A stretch of 28,766 nucleotides of DNA. It comes from Winogradskyella_A sp963966315 (GTDB lineage: Bacteria > Bacteroidota > Bacteroidia > Flavobacteriales > Flavobacteriaceae). The stretch lies in contig CAWZYX010000029.1 of the NCBI GenBank assembly GCA_963966315.1, positions 1 through 28,766 of the forward strand, read 5' to 3'. The notes below the pieces were generated by a model. That model searched no databases and was not told where the DNA came from. It was given only the letters and a program-made list of their open reading frames with translations. The position numbers and the translations under genes are program-made. Positions 1 to 7,513 of the stretch are shown piece by piece; the stretch's first letter is position 1; each line of letters starts with the position of its first letter.

Positions 1-939
1 TTATTTAAGATTGATGGTATGCCCACCTATCACCTGGCCAATATTGTCGATGACCATTTAATGGGTATTTCCCATGTTATTAGGGGTGAAGAATGGCTGC
101 CATCACTCGCACTCCATTTTCTTCTTTACGAGGCGTTTGACTGGAGCCCTCCAAAGTTTGCTCACCTCCCTCTTATTTTAAAACCTGTTGGTAAAGGAAA
201 GCTGAGCAAACGGGATGGTGAAAAACTTGGTTTTCCTGTTTTTCCGTTAGAGTGGAAGGACCCAAAAACAGGTACTATTTCCAGTGGCTACAGAGAAGAT
301 GGGTATTTTCCTGAAACCGTTGTTAATTTTTTATCACTTCTTGGCTGGAGTCCGGAAGATGAACAGGAAATATTTAGTCTGGAAGAGTTGATTGAGGCTT
401 TCGACTTGGATCGTGTTCACAAATCAGGAGCTCGCTTCGACCCTGAAAAAACCAGGTGGTTTAATCACCATTATCTTCAAACAAAGCTCGATTTAGAGCT
501 TGCGGTACAATTCAAAAATATGCGACCGGAGCTGAGTTCTGTAGACGTCAATTACGTTGCCCTGGTTGTGGGGCTAATTAAGGAGCGCGCCTCTTTTGTG
601 AGAGAGTTTTGGGACTTAAGCTCCTATTTTTTTCAGGCACCAACAGAATACAATCCTAAGGCCCTGAAAAAAGCGTTTAACGAAGACACGTCAGATATCT
701 TGCAGGAAATTACCAACATCGTCACAAGGACGCAAGCGTATAACGCTCATAACCTGCAGACGGAAATTAAGAGCTGGATCACCGATCGGCAAATTGGTTT
801 TGGAAAAGTGATGATGCCTTTGCGCTTAGCGCTCGTGGGAGATCTCAAAGGGCCGGATGTGTTTGATATTATGTTCATGATCGGAAAAAATGAATGTGTG
901 AAACGCATTGATACCTTAATTCAAAAGTCTCAGGACTGA
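1..939 (+). CDS. gltX: Glutamate-tRNA ligase, 5'-truncated by window edge
   Basis: This is the C-terminal part of glutamyl-tRNA synthetase, the class I enzyme that charges tRNA-Glu with glutamate. The reading frame is open from base 1, so the ATG at 19 is internal and the true start lies outside the window. Visible landmarks are the conserved MPTYHLANIVDDHLMGISHV block followed by VIRGEEWLPS, and the KLSKRDGEK stretch, which is the KMSKS-type ATP-binding loop. A helical anticodon-binding region follows to the C-terminus. About 312 residues are present of a family that usually has around 500, so roughly the first 190, with the HIGH motif, are missing. It ends at TGA 937-939. The next gene is 151 bp downstream on the same strand. 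Confidence 0.97.
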   Translation, partial: LFKIDGMPTYHLANIVDDHLMGISHVIRGEEWLPSLALHFLLYEAFDWSPPKFAHLPLILKPVGKGKLSKRDGEKLGFPVFPLEWKDPKTGTISSGYREDGYFPETVVNFLSLLGWSPEDEQEIFSLEELIEAFDLDRVHKSGARFDPEKTRWFNHHYLQTKLDLELAVQFKNMRPELSSVDVNYVALVVGLIKERASFVREFWDLSSYFFQAPTEYNPKALKKAFNEDTSDILQEITNIVTRTQAYNAHNLQTEIKSWITDRQIGFGKVMMPLRLALVGDLKGPDVFDIMFMIGKNECVKRIDTLIQKSQD

Positions 940-967
940 ATTATCTTATCCGCCGTAACATTTTCCT

Positions 968-1033
968 GTTTTTCGCACTAATTATGATGCAGGTCTTTTC
1001 ATTGAAACTTTTCAATTAGCGAAGACGAAAAAC
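968..1033. repeat. Imperfect inverted repeat downstream of gltX
   Basis: The outer arms GTTTTTCG (968-975) and CGAAAAAC (1026-1033) are reverse complements, and the inner arms CTAATT (978-983) and AATTAG (1014-1019) also pair, with small asymmetric bulges between. Within the loop, ATTGAA and TTCAAT can form a further short stem. It may be a 3'-end structure of the gltX transcript or a leader structure of the next gene. There is no clear T-run, so an intrinsic terminator is not well supported. Confidence 0.3.
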
Positions 1034-1090
1034 TGCATTTATAACTGTATCTTTAAGTCTGCATTATTAATCACAAGCTTCATTAGTGCC

Positions 1091-2023
1091 ATGAACTACT
1101 ATTTATTTCCTGTAATTTTTTTAGGGCTGGTTATTCTCATTAGCTGCTTTTTCATCGTTAAACAACAGACTGCTGCCATTATCGAGCGCTTTGGCCGTTA
1201 TCAAAGCATACGGCAATCGGGGCTGCAAATGAAAATACCGCTTGTAGACAGAGTTGCCGGTCGTTTAAGTCTTAAAATCCAACAACTGGATGTAATGATC
1301 GAAACCAAGACACTTGACGATGTATTTGTGAAGATCAAGGTTTCTGTACAATATGTAGTCATTAGAAGCTCTGTCTATGACGCCTTCTATAAGCTCGAAT
1401 ATCCGCATGACCAGATCACCTCCTTTGTCTTTGATGTGGTCCGTGCCGAGGTGCCAAAAATGAAACTAGATGACGTCTTCGTCAAAAAAGACGATATTGC
1501 CATTGCCGTTAAGCGTGAGCTTCAGGAGTATATGTCTGAATATGGTTATGACATAATTAAAACCCTCGTTACCGATATTGATCCGGATGCACAGGTAAAA
1601 GCCGCTATGAATCGCATCAATGCGGCCGAGCGGGAGAAAATTGCGGCGCAGTTTGAAGGAGATGCGGCGCGCATTCTAATTGTTGAAAAGGCCAAGGCTG
1701 AAGCCGAAAGTAAGCGTCTTCAAGGTCAGGGTATCGCTGATCAAAGAAGAGAAATCGCTCGAGGTCTTGAAGAATCTGTTGAAGTTTTAAACAAGGTGGG
1801 TATCAATTCTCAGGAGGCATCAGCATTAATTGTTGTGACTCAGCATTACGATACTTTACAATCCATTGGTGAAGAAACCAATAGTAATCTTATATTGCTA
1901 CCTAATTCACCACAAGCGGGCAGCGATATGCTCAATAATATGGTTGCTAGTTTTACAGCCAGTAACCAAATTGGTGAGGCCATGAAACAAGCAAAGAACA
2001 AAAAAGGAGAAAATGAAGATTAA
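1091..2023 (+). CDS. SPFH/band-7 (stomatin/prohibitin-like) membrane protein
   Basis: A 310-residue membrane-anchored scaffold protein of the SPFH superfamily. An N-terminal hydrophobic segment (about residues 4-24) is followed at once by the typical QQTAAIIERFGRYQSIRQSG start of a band-7 domain, which runs to about residue 190. A charged, alanine-rich helix (about 165-225, AEREKIAAQFEGDAARILIV and onward) is the usual oligomerisation coiled coil. The family forms large ring or cage assemblies and organises membrane microdomains or guards membrane proteases; no enzyme activity is expected. The 3' end overlaps the start of the next gene (ATG 2013 lies inside it), so the two are probably translated together. 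The partner protease found beside some family members is absent. Confidence 0.9.
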   Translation: MNYYLFPVIFLGLVILISCFFIVKQQTAAIIERFGRYQSIRQSGLQMKIPLVDRVAGRLSLKIQQLDVMIETKTLDDVFVKIKVSVQYVVIRSSVYDAFYKLEYPHDQITSFVFDVVRAEVPKMKLDDVFVKKDDIAIAVKRELQEYMSEYGYDIIKTLVTDIDPDAQVKAAMNRINAAEREKIAAQFEGDAARILIVEKAKAEAESKRLQGQGIADQRREIARGLEESVEVLNKVGINSQEASALIVVTQHYDTLQSIGEETNSNLILLPNSPQAGSDMLNNMVASFTASNQIGEAMKQAKNKKGENED

Positions 2024-2534
2024 AACACTTATTTCAAGTATTATTTTACTTATCGTCGTTTTAGGCGGTCATGCACAGACAAAAGAAGGTGCTATGCAAG
2101 ATGCGAAGCTGGCAGCTCAGGGAAGTATGTCTGCTGATTACGAATCAATAATAAAGTATTCTCTTCCAGAGATCATTGAGCTGATGGGCGGAAAAGAGGC
2201 TGCCAAAACAAGCATCTCTGCAATGTATAAATCCATGAATGAACAGGGTTTAGTCTTTGAAAAAGCAGAAATTCTCGAAGTCTCTGATATAGTGCAAGAA
2301 CAGGGGCAGTCGCGATGTACCGTCAAAAGCTACAATGAAATGACCATGACAGGGCAGAGGCTTAAATCAACAAGCTATCTTTTAGGTATATATAACGAAG
2401 ACGACGAACACTGGACGTTCATTGAGGCCAAACAGCTGCAGACACCACAACTGGTCAATCAAATACTTCCGGATTTTGAAACCTCTCTAGATCTTCCAAA
2501 AGATGATGTAGAAATTGTTCCTATTAAAGAATAG
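2013..2534 (+). CDS. Small secreted protein, possibly NTF2-like
   Basis: A 173-residue protein with a clear signal peptide (hydrophobic core about residues 4-18, likely cleavage after GGHAQ), so periplasmic or exported. The mature part, with alternating helical and beta-rich segments (residues about 30-150, including the SADYESIIKYSLPEIIELMG stretch), resembles NTF2-like small folds in pattern, but I do not recognise a named family. The ATG lies inside the last codons of the SPFH gene, preceded by an A/G-rich AAAAAAGGAGAA that could act as a ribosome binding site. This overlap suggests it works with, or is made in ratio to, the SPFH protein. It ends 11 bp before the end of convergent glnS. 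Confidence 0.8.
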   Translation: MKIKTLISSIILLIVVLGGHAQTKEGAMQDAKLAAQGSMSADYESIIKYSLPEIIELMGGKEAAKTSISAMYKSMNEQGLVFEKAEILEVSDIVQEQGQSRCTVKSYNEMTMTGQRLKSTSYLLGIYNEDDEHWTFIEAKQLQTPQLVNQILPDFETSLDLPKDDVEIVPIKE

Positions 2535-2545
2535 AGCGAAAGCGC

Positions 2546-4555
2546 TTATTCAATACTTTGGGCTTCTTTAACAAGAAGCGGACTTTTATCATTCATTGCC
2601 TTTTCAATAAAGCTGTTTATAGCTTCATTTCGGACGAGACCATTTTTTAGTTGTTGCTTTAGTACTATCATTGTAGCCACTCTGGTTCCCACTTTTTTCA
2701 CGGCCGTACCAAAAAGCTCTTCTAGCTCCTCGTAACTGATCTTGGGAGCTAGAGAAACGAGTTCATCCCTCATTTTCTCTTGCTTTTCCTCTGGTAGATT
2801 AGGGTATTTTTTTCCAAATTGCTGCAGCAACTTAACGGCTGATTTTCCAGGTTGATCGGGCTGTGTGCTTTTCTTTTGAGGCTGATGCAAATTCTTTTTT
2901 TGTCCGGTCCACCCGTCTCTAAGGCCAACCGTTTTATTGAATACCAAAGCCTCGGGTTTCGAATCGTCATCCACATTAAAATAGCCCAAACGCTGGAACT
3001 GGTAATGGTCTCCCGGACGAGCCTGTTCCAGACCTGGTTCTAAATAGCCAGTTTTGGTCTTTAAAGAATTAGGGTTTAAATGTTGCATAAAGTCCTGATC
3101 CTTATCTTCATCGGGCGCTTCGTTCATAAACAAACGATCGTATTCTCTGACTTCGGCCTTTATGGCGTGACCAGCGGAAACCCAGTGAAGCGTGCCCTTT
3201 ACTTTCTTATCCTTATCAGTGGTGTAAGTGCACTGGACTTCTATCACCTCTCCCATATCATTTTTAATGACCTTATCTGCCCTTATTATGTACGCGCTTT
3301 TCAATCGTACTTCCCCACCAAGTTTAAGTCTAAAGTACTTTCGGTTTGCCTGCTCTCTAAAGTCCTCCTTCTCAATATAAATCTCTCTGGAAAAAGGAAT
3401 TTTTCTCGTTCCGGAGTTCGGATCCTCGGGATTATTTTCAGTCTCAACCCACTCTACCTTGCCTTCGGGGTAATTAGTAATGACAATTTTCAAGGGGTTG
3501 AGAACAGCCATAACTCGTTGTGTGGTCTTGTTCAGGTCTTCCCTGGCACAAAACTCTAATAAGGCAACGTCAATGACATTCTCTCTTTTAGCAACTCCCA
3601 CTTTTTCTATAAAGTTTCTTATGGAATTAGGCGTATAACCTCTTCTTCTCAAGCCTGAAATCGTTGGCATTCTAGGGTCATCCCATCCATTGACAATACC
3701 TTCTTGCACCAATCTCAGTAACTTACGCTTGCTCATTATGGTATAACTAAGATTAAGTCTTGCAAACTCCCGTTGTTTTGGGGGTAAAGGTAAGGTGTCA
3801 CGACTGTAGTTATGCACGTGGTCCCGGAACCAATTGTAAAGAGGACGGTGTGGTTTAAACTCTAAAGAACAAAGTGAATGTGAGATCTGCTCTATGTAGT
3901 CACTCTCACCGTGGGTCCAGTCATACATAGGGTATATGCACCATTCCTTTCCGGTTCTGTGATGTGATGCGTGTAATATTCTATACATGATAGGGTCTCG
4001 CATCAGCATGTTGTCATGAGTCATATCAATTTTCGCCCTCAATACATGTGCACCTTCTTTAAATTCACCAGCTTTCATTTTTCTAAAAAGCTCTAAGTTC
4101 TCCTCCACACTGCGATTTCTGAATGGACTGTTAGTTCCTGGTTTAACAGGTGTTCCCTTTTGTTCTGCAATGGCTTCTGATGACTGGCTGTCAACGTATG
4201 CCAGACCATCCACGATAAATCGCTCAGCCCAATCGTACAATTGCTGAAAATAGTCCGAAGAGTAACATTCCTCAGCCCACTGATAACCCAGCCATGAAAT
4301 GTCCTTTTTAATGGCATCGACGTACTCCTGCTCTTCCTTGGCCGGATTGGTATCGTCAAATCTCAAATTAACAGGCGCATCGTACTTTTCACCAAGCCCA
4401 AAACTAATGCCAATGGCTTTGGTGTGTCCAATATGCAAATAGCCATTGGGTTCAGGAGGAAAGCGAAACTTAAGCTCTTCTCTTCGAAGACCACTTTTAA
4501 GGTCTTCCTCAACAATATGCTCAATGAAATTAAGTGATTTTTCTGTTGCCGACAT
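2546..4555 (-). CDS. glnS: Glutamine-tRNA ligase with C-terminal YqeY-like extension
   Basis: Glutaminyl-tRNA synthetase, which charges tRNA-Gln directly. Counting from the ATG at 4555 the protein has 669 residues. The class I HIGH motif is in PNGYLHIGHTKAIG (HIGH about residue 41) and the KMSKS-type loop is IMSKRKL (about 274). The beta-barrel anticodon-binding domains follow, to about residue 550. The last 115-120 residues go beyond the roughly 555 of E. coli GlnRS and form a Lys/Gln-rich linker plus a helical domain (SYEELEELFGTAVKKVGTRV region). By position this fits the GlnRS/YqeY-domain fusions known from databases, although the similarity is my reading. An in-frame TTG at 4588 would add 11 residues but lies inside the predicted promoter, so the ATG is preferred. 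Confidence 0.95.
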   Translation of the reverse strand: MSATEKSLNFIEHIVEEDLKSGLRREELKFRFPPEPNGYLHIGHTKAIGISFGLGEKYDAPVNLRFDDTNPAKEEQEYVDAIKKDISWLGYQWAEECYSSDYFQQLYDWAERFIVDGLAYVDSQSSEAIAEQKGTPVKPGTNSPFRNRSVEENLELFRKMKAGEFKEGAHVLRAKIDMTHDNMLMRDPIMYRILHASHHRTGKEWCIYPMYDWTHGESDYIEQISHSLCSLEFKPHRPLYNWFRDHVHNYSRDTLPLPPKQREFARLNLSYTIMSKRKLLRLVQEGIVNGWDDPRMPTISGLRRRGYTPNSIRNFIEKVGVAKRENVIDVALLEFCAREDLNKTTQRVMAVLNPLKIVITNYPEGKVEWVETENNPEDPNSGTRKIPFSREIYIEKEDFREQANRKYFRLKLGGEVRLKSAYIIRADKVIKNDMGEVIEVQCTYTTDKDKKVKGTLHWVSAGHAIKAEVREYDRLFMNEAPDEDKDQDFMQHLNPNSLKTKTGYLEPGLEQARPGDHYQFQRLGYFNVDDDSKPEALVFNKTVGLRDGWTGQKKNLHQPQKKSTQPDQPGKSAVKLLQQFGKKYPNLPEEKQEKMRDELVSLAPKISYEELEELFGTAVKKVGTRVATMIVLKQQLKNGLVRNEAINSFIEKAMNDKSPLLVKEAQSIE

Positions 4556-4585
4556 GAAGTTCTTTTCTAGCTGTGATAATGAAAT

Positions 4586-4614
4586 CAAAATTAATGAAAT
4601 CTAATATTTTCAAA
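4586..4614 (-). promoter_or_regulatory. Bacteroidota-type promoter for glnS
   Basis: Read on the minus strand: TTTG (4614-4611), 17 nt, then TAATTTTG (4593-4586), an exact match to the flavobacterial pattern TTG-N17-23-TAnnTTTG. Transcription would start about 7 nt downstream, giving a leader of some 20-25 nt to the ATG at 4555. The promoter overlaps the alternative TTG codon at 4588, which argues against that codon as the start. Confidence 0.65.
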
Positions 4615-4651
4615 GTATTTTTATGCATTCTTATTAGAAATATTGCATTTG

Positions 4652-4861
4652 ATGAAACAGCTTAATTACAATTGTCCAAAATGTGGGAACAGGACCTATC
4701 AAACAGGTCAAATGCGGGCCACTGGTGGCCTTTGGTCCAAAATATTTGATGTACAAACACAAAAGTTCACTTCCATAACCTGTGAACGCTGTACCTATAC
4801 CGAGTTTTTCAAAGCCAAAACCAGTGCTATGAGTAATATTTTTGATCTATTCACCAACTAA
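4652..4861 (+). CDS. Small zinc-ribbon protein
   Basis: A 69-residue protein with two Cys pairs, CPKCGN (C8, C11) and CERC (C44, C47), arranged as a single zinc ribbon. It resembles the small nucleic-acid-binding zinc-ribbon proteins of COG3478/zinc_ribbon_13 type; the sequence between the pairs contains GQMRATGGLWSKIFDVQTQK, and TYTEFFK follows the second pair, as in that family. The open frame reaches a TTG at 4643, but the ATG at 4652 gives a natural N-terminus beginning MKQLNYNCPKC. Its stop codon directly abuts the folB start, so the two are probably one transcript. A role in nucleic acid binding is inferred only from the fold. Confidence 0.8.
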   Translation: MKQLNYNCPKCGNRTYQTGQMRATGGLWSKIFDVQTQKFTSITCERCTYTEFFKAKTSAMSNIFDLFTN

Positions 4862-5227
4862 ATGGGCACTATCAAATTAGAAAATATACGTGTTTATGCG
4901 TATCACGGCTGTCTAAGAGAAGAATCCATCATTGGTAGTGATTACCGGGTAGACCTTACGGTAAAAGCCAATCTAACTATTTCTGCACAAACTGATGACT
5001 TATCAGACACGGTTGATTACGTTTTGCTCAATAGTATTGTAATTGATGAAATGAGCAGGCCCTCTAAGCTACTTGAGCACGTCGCTCAACGCATTATCGA
5101 CCAGGTCTTTACACGATCATCACTTGTAAGAAAAGCAAAGGTTACCGTAAGTAAAATCAACCCGCCCATTGGGGGAGACGTACAGCATGTTTCGGTAACG
5201 ATGACTAAATCCAAAAAAAGCAAGTGA
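4862..5227 (+). CDS. folB: Dihydroneopterin aldolase
   Basis: FolB converts 7,8-dihydroneopterin to 6-hydroxymethyl-7,8-dihydropterin and glycolaldehyde in cytoplasmic tetrahydrofolate synthesis. The 121-residue length is normal. Landmarks are IRVYAYHGCLREES near the N-terminus (E21 at the usual catalytic acid position), TVDYVLL (Y53), and VSKINPPIGGDVQHVSV near the C-terminus (K98 as the catalytic lysine). The ATG begins at the base after the stop codon of the zinc-ribbon gene, so translation is probably coupled. No other folate gene is nearby. tRNA-Cys follows 45 bp downstream with its own promoter element. Confidence 0.95.
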   Translation: MGTIKLENIRVYAYHGCLREESIIGSDYRVDLTVKANLTISAQTDDLSDTVDYVLLNSIVIDEMSRPSKLLEHVAQRIIDQVFTRSSLVRKAKVTVSKINPPIGGDVQHVSVTMTKSKKSK

Positions 5228-5252
5228 AATAGCATCCTAGATTTATTTTTTT

Positions 5253-5260
5253 TACATTTG
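5253..5260 (+). promoter_or_regulatory. TAnnTTTG element upstream of tRNA-Cys
   Basis: TACATTTG is an exact match to the Bacteroidota -7 element and lies 12 bp before the first tRNA base, at the right distance for a start just upstream of the tRNA. No TTG at the -33 distance is obvious; the only near candidate is GTG inside the end of folB. Confidence 0.5.
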
Positions 5261-5272
5261 CCCAACAATCAG

Positions 5273-5343
5273 GGCGTCTTGGCCGAGTGGCTAGGCAGAG
5301 GTCTGCAAAACCTTTTACAGCGGTTCGAATCCGCTAGACGCCT
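5273..5343 (+). tRNA. tRNA-Cys (anticodon GCA)
   Basis: A complete 71-nt cloverleaf. The acceptor stem is GGCGTCT paired with AGACGCC, followed by discriminator base T. The D-arm is in GGCCGAGTGGCTAGGC. The anticodon stem GAGGT/ACCTT encloses the loop CTGCAAA with anticodon GCA (cysteine). The T-arm is AGCGG-TTCGAAT-CCGCT. The discriminator U is the known identity base for CysRS. CCA is not encoded, since TCAA follows. Confidence 0.97.
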
Positions 5344-5344
5344 C

Positions 5345-5375
5345 AAAAAAACCCGCAAAAAATGCGGGTTTTTTT
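5345..5375. terminator. Bidirectional intrinsic terminator
   Basis: A run of seven A (5345-5351), then CCCGCA, a loop of five A, TGCGGG, and seven T (5369-5375). The GC-rich stem with T-runs on both strands can end the tRNA-Cys transcript on the plus strand and the transcript of the secreted protein gene (5379-6032) on the minus strand. Confidence 0.9.
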
Positions 5376-5378
5376 ATT

Positions 5379-6032
5379 TCAGTCAAGTGATTCAAAATAA
5401 CTGATCATTTTAGCGACGCTCAACGGGTCCTCAAAATCCACATTGTTTTCCTTCTTGTATTTATTGAACTCTTTTTTGTGTTGAGGATATAGTTTTTTAA
5501 ACTGATTCATGGATTTTAGAATGGATTCGCTCTGTCCTTTGATATAACGGTATTGATACTTCAATTCTGCAGAATATAGTTCTGGTAATTGCAAATCGTA
5601 AAGAGCGCCCTTATCTTGAACTTGCCCAATTGTTACGGGGCTACTTGTTTGCGAAGAACTTCCGTAGGGATTTCTGTTTTCAGTATTGGATTTGAGGGTA
5701 CATTCATAATCCACTAAAAGCCTGAGTTCTTCTTTGTTAATGAGGCTTTCACAAAACTTCCCGTAATAAGGAATTAATTTTCTTCCCTTTACATAAATGG
5801 TGTCAACCTTTTTTACATAGGATAGTGTTAACGTGGTGATCTGACCATCTCTTTTGATAACAACCTCATTGGTGAGAGCATTATAATTAAGTATATCGGC
5901 TGTCTTTTTGCCATCATTCAATAATATAGTTCCCTTTTGAAATGTATCGAATAAATAATGTCTGGATGGGCTTTGAGTCATTGCAAGACTGCATGAACAA
6001 ATAGCGATGACACTTAGAAAAATAGTTCTCAT
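5379..6032 (-). CDS. Secreted protein of unknown function
   Basis: A 217-residue protein with a signal peptide (MRTIFLSVIAICSCSLAMTQ; cleavage probably after residues 17-20). No lipobox fits the cysteines at 12 and 14. The N-terminal half is beta-rich (residues about 28-110; pattern GTILLNDGKKTADILNYNAL resembles secreted beta-sheet proteins of Bacteroidota); then a Ser/Thr/Asn linker (about 115-135) and a Lys/Tyr-rich helical C-terminus. I recognise no family or catalytic motif. It is 54 bp downstream of the LysE-type gene and could share its transcript. Its 3' end is 3 bp from the bidirectional terminator. Confidence 0.75.
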   Translation of the reverse strand: MRTIFLSVIAICSCSLAMTQSPSRHYLFDTFQKGTILLNDGKKTADILNYNALTNEVVIKRDGQITTLTLSYVKKVDTIYVKGRKLIPYYGKFCESLINKEELRLLVDYECTLKSNTENRNPYGSSSQTSSPVTIGQVQDKGALYDLQLPELYSAELKYQYRYIKGQSESILKSMNQFKKLYPQHKKEFNKYKKENNVDFEDPLSVAKMISYFESLD

Positions 6033-6086
6033 TAGTGTTATTTTTTTGAATTACTTGATTAACTTAACTCCATTACCATAGACAAC

Positions 6087-6776
6087 TTATAAGCCTTTTG
6101 GAATTTTAACCCTCTCAATTTGTTCTTTCCCTTCTTCATATACCTCGGGAAACAAACCTTGAACCAACAAAAGCACACCAAATCCCAAAATAACCAGTGC
6201 TACGATCTTTTTAGTCTTGTAAATACGCTTAGGCGTTAATCTGTTCTTAAGGCGCTTTGCGGCGGCGATCTTAAAGAGGTCTGTTATAAAATAAGTAATG
6301 AGCATGGTGCTTATAAATACCAACACGCCGTTCTCAGAGGTGGTTATGGACGTGCCAATAACTATAAAGCCCAGCCAGCCCAAAAGCACTCCTATGTTGA
6401 TGAAATTGAGTAAGAATCCTTTAATAAACAACTTACCGTAGTCTTTTTGAATCTTTACCCTCTGGTAATCTCTTACAATTGCCCTGAAGGATTTAGACGT
6501 TTTAATGAATGAAATGATTCCATAAACTATCAGTAGTACTCCTCCAAAAACCAGAAAATTTGGGTCGTCCTTTATTTTATCAAGTAATCTATTCGTGCTA
6601 AAAAATGCTAGTCCAATAAACACAACATCAGCAAGAATTACTCCCAGATCAAACACCAATGCACTGGTAAATCCTTTGGTGGCACTGGTTTCTAGAAGGA
6701 CAAAAAAAACAGGTCCAATGGTGAAAGCCAAAAGAATTCCGAACGGAACCGCTGCTAAAATATCATCTAGTAACAA
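6087..6776 (-). CDS. LysE-family exporter
   Basis: A 229-residue inner-membrane protein with about six hydrophobic helices, the LysE/RhtB topology. The first helix has the family's glycine-proline signature (LLAFTIGPVFFVLLETSATK), and helix four carries FLLNFINIGVLLGWLG. Family members export amino acids or similar small metabolites by proton exchange; the substrate cannot be told from sequence. The C-terminal tail after the last helix is charged. An exact TAnnTTTG element lies 16 bp before the start, so it may have its own promoter, although it is only 38 bp from the DUF2807 gene. Confidence 0.88.
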   Translation of the reverse strand: MLLDDILAAVPFGILLAFTIGPVFFVLLETSATKGFTSALVFDLGVILADVVFIGLAFFSTNRLLDKIKDDPNFLVFGGVLLIVYGIISFIKTSKSFRAIVRDYQRVKIQKDYGKLFIKGFLLNFINIGVLLGWLGFIVIGTSITTSENGVLVFISTMLITYFITDLFKIAAAKRLKNRLTPKRIYKTKKIVALVILGFGVLLLVQGLFPEVYEEGKEQIERVKIPKGL

Positions 6777-6792
6777 TATTGAGGGTTTGACA

Positions 6793-6800
6793 CAAAAATA
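6793..6800 (-). promoter_or_regulatory. TAnnTTTG element upstream of the LysE-type gene
   Basis: TATTTTTG on the minus strand matches the Bacteroidota -7 element in the gap between the DUF2807 stop and the exporter ATG. No TTG is seen at the -33 distance, and the gap is AT-rich, so a chance match is possible. Confidence 0.35.
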
Positions 6801-6814
6801 AGAAAAGTGGAGGC

Positions 6815-7513
6815 TTATTCCATACGCCTTACCCTACCCCCAAGCACTCTCTTTTCATCTATGACCTTAGGATTCCCATAAACATAGACATTTCCTCCCG
6901 CCCTGATTTTTATATCAAGTCGGTCTTTGCAGTTTACGTATATTTCACCTCCTGCCTGAATACTTACTTCGCTGAAGGACGTCTCTAGGTCTTCGCCTTG
7001 AAATACACCTCCTGTGTAAACAGAAACATCCTGGTTAGTTGAAGCTCCCTTAGCAGTTATAATCCCCCCGGTGATTGATTTTATATTTGCATAAGTAACT
7101 TTTAATTGGGCTTCTATTTCAGCACCTTCCTGTGCCTTTAAATCAATTTCATACTGATCGATAAGATCCCTTACCTTTATTTCGGACCCTTCATTAGCAT
7201 CAATCACATCAATTAATTTGTAGAATAAGGTGACATATACGTCATCTCCATCAAAGGATTTCTCCGGGTTCATTCTAATCTTTAAAGTTCCGTTACGATT
7301 TACCAGCTCCACATCATTTCTATGTACACCGGTAATTTGTATTTGATTAGAATCTGACTTGACCATTTCAACATTGATAAGATCATATACCTTCACAATA
7401 TTAAAATCGCCAATGGTTTTTTCTACTGTCTCCTGAGAGAACGCTAAAAAACAGTAACATATCGTTAAATAGCTGATTATTTGGTGTTTAAACATATAAT
7501 TATGATTCTTCAT
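6815..7513 (-). CDS. DUF2807 (head GIN domain) secreted protein
   Basis: A 232-residue exported protein with the repetitive beta-helix pattern of the DUF2807/head GIN domain family, common in Bacteroidota with unknown function. Signs are the signal peptide (ISYLTICYCFLAFSQ), FNIVKVYDLINVEMVKSDSN near the N-terminus, and successive short strands with G-rich turns: EGSEIKVRDL, EGAEIEAQL, GGIITAKG, GGVFQGED, GGEIYVNC and GGNVYVYGNP. The ATG at 7513 overlaps the end of rnr by 14 bp; a second in-frame ATG at 7495 lies just after the rnr stop and gives a shorter n-region. I cannot choose between them. Coupling to rnr is likely positional rather than functional. Confidence 0.85.
   Translation of the reverse strand: MKNHNYMFKHQIISYLTICYCFLAFSQETVEKTIGDFNIVKVYDLINVEMVKSDSNQIQITGVHRNDVELVNRNGTLKIRMNPEKSFDGDDVYVTLFYKLIDVIDANEGSEIKVRDLIDQYEIDLKAQEGAEIEAQLKVTYANIKSITGGIITAKGASTNQDVSVYTGGVFQGEDLETSFSEVSIQAGGEIYVNCKDRLDIKIRAGGNVYVYGNPKVIDEKRVLGGRVRRME

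Noticed and set aside
3080..3559. 159-codon open frame on the plus strand within glnS
   Set aside because: It lies wholly antisense to glnS, whose protein has all the expected motifs. The translation has no recognisable domain.
4586..4588. TTG as start codon of glnS
   Set aside because: It falls inside the predicted -7 promoter element, and the ATG at 4555 gives the usual N-terminus for the family.
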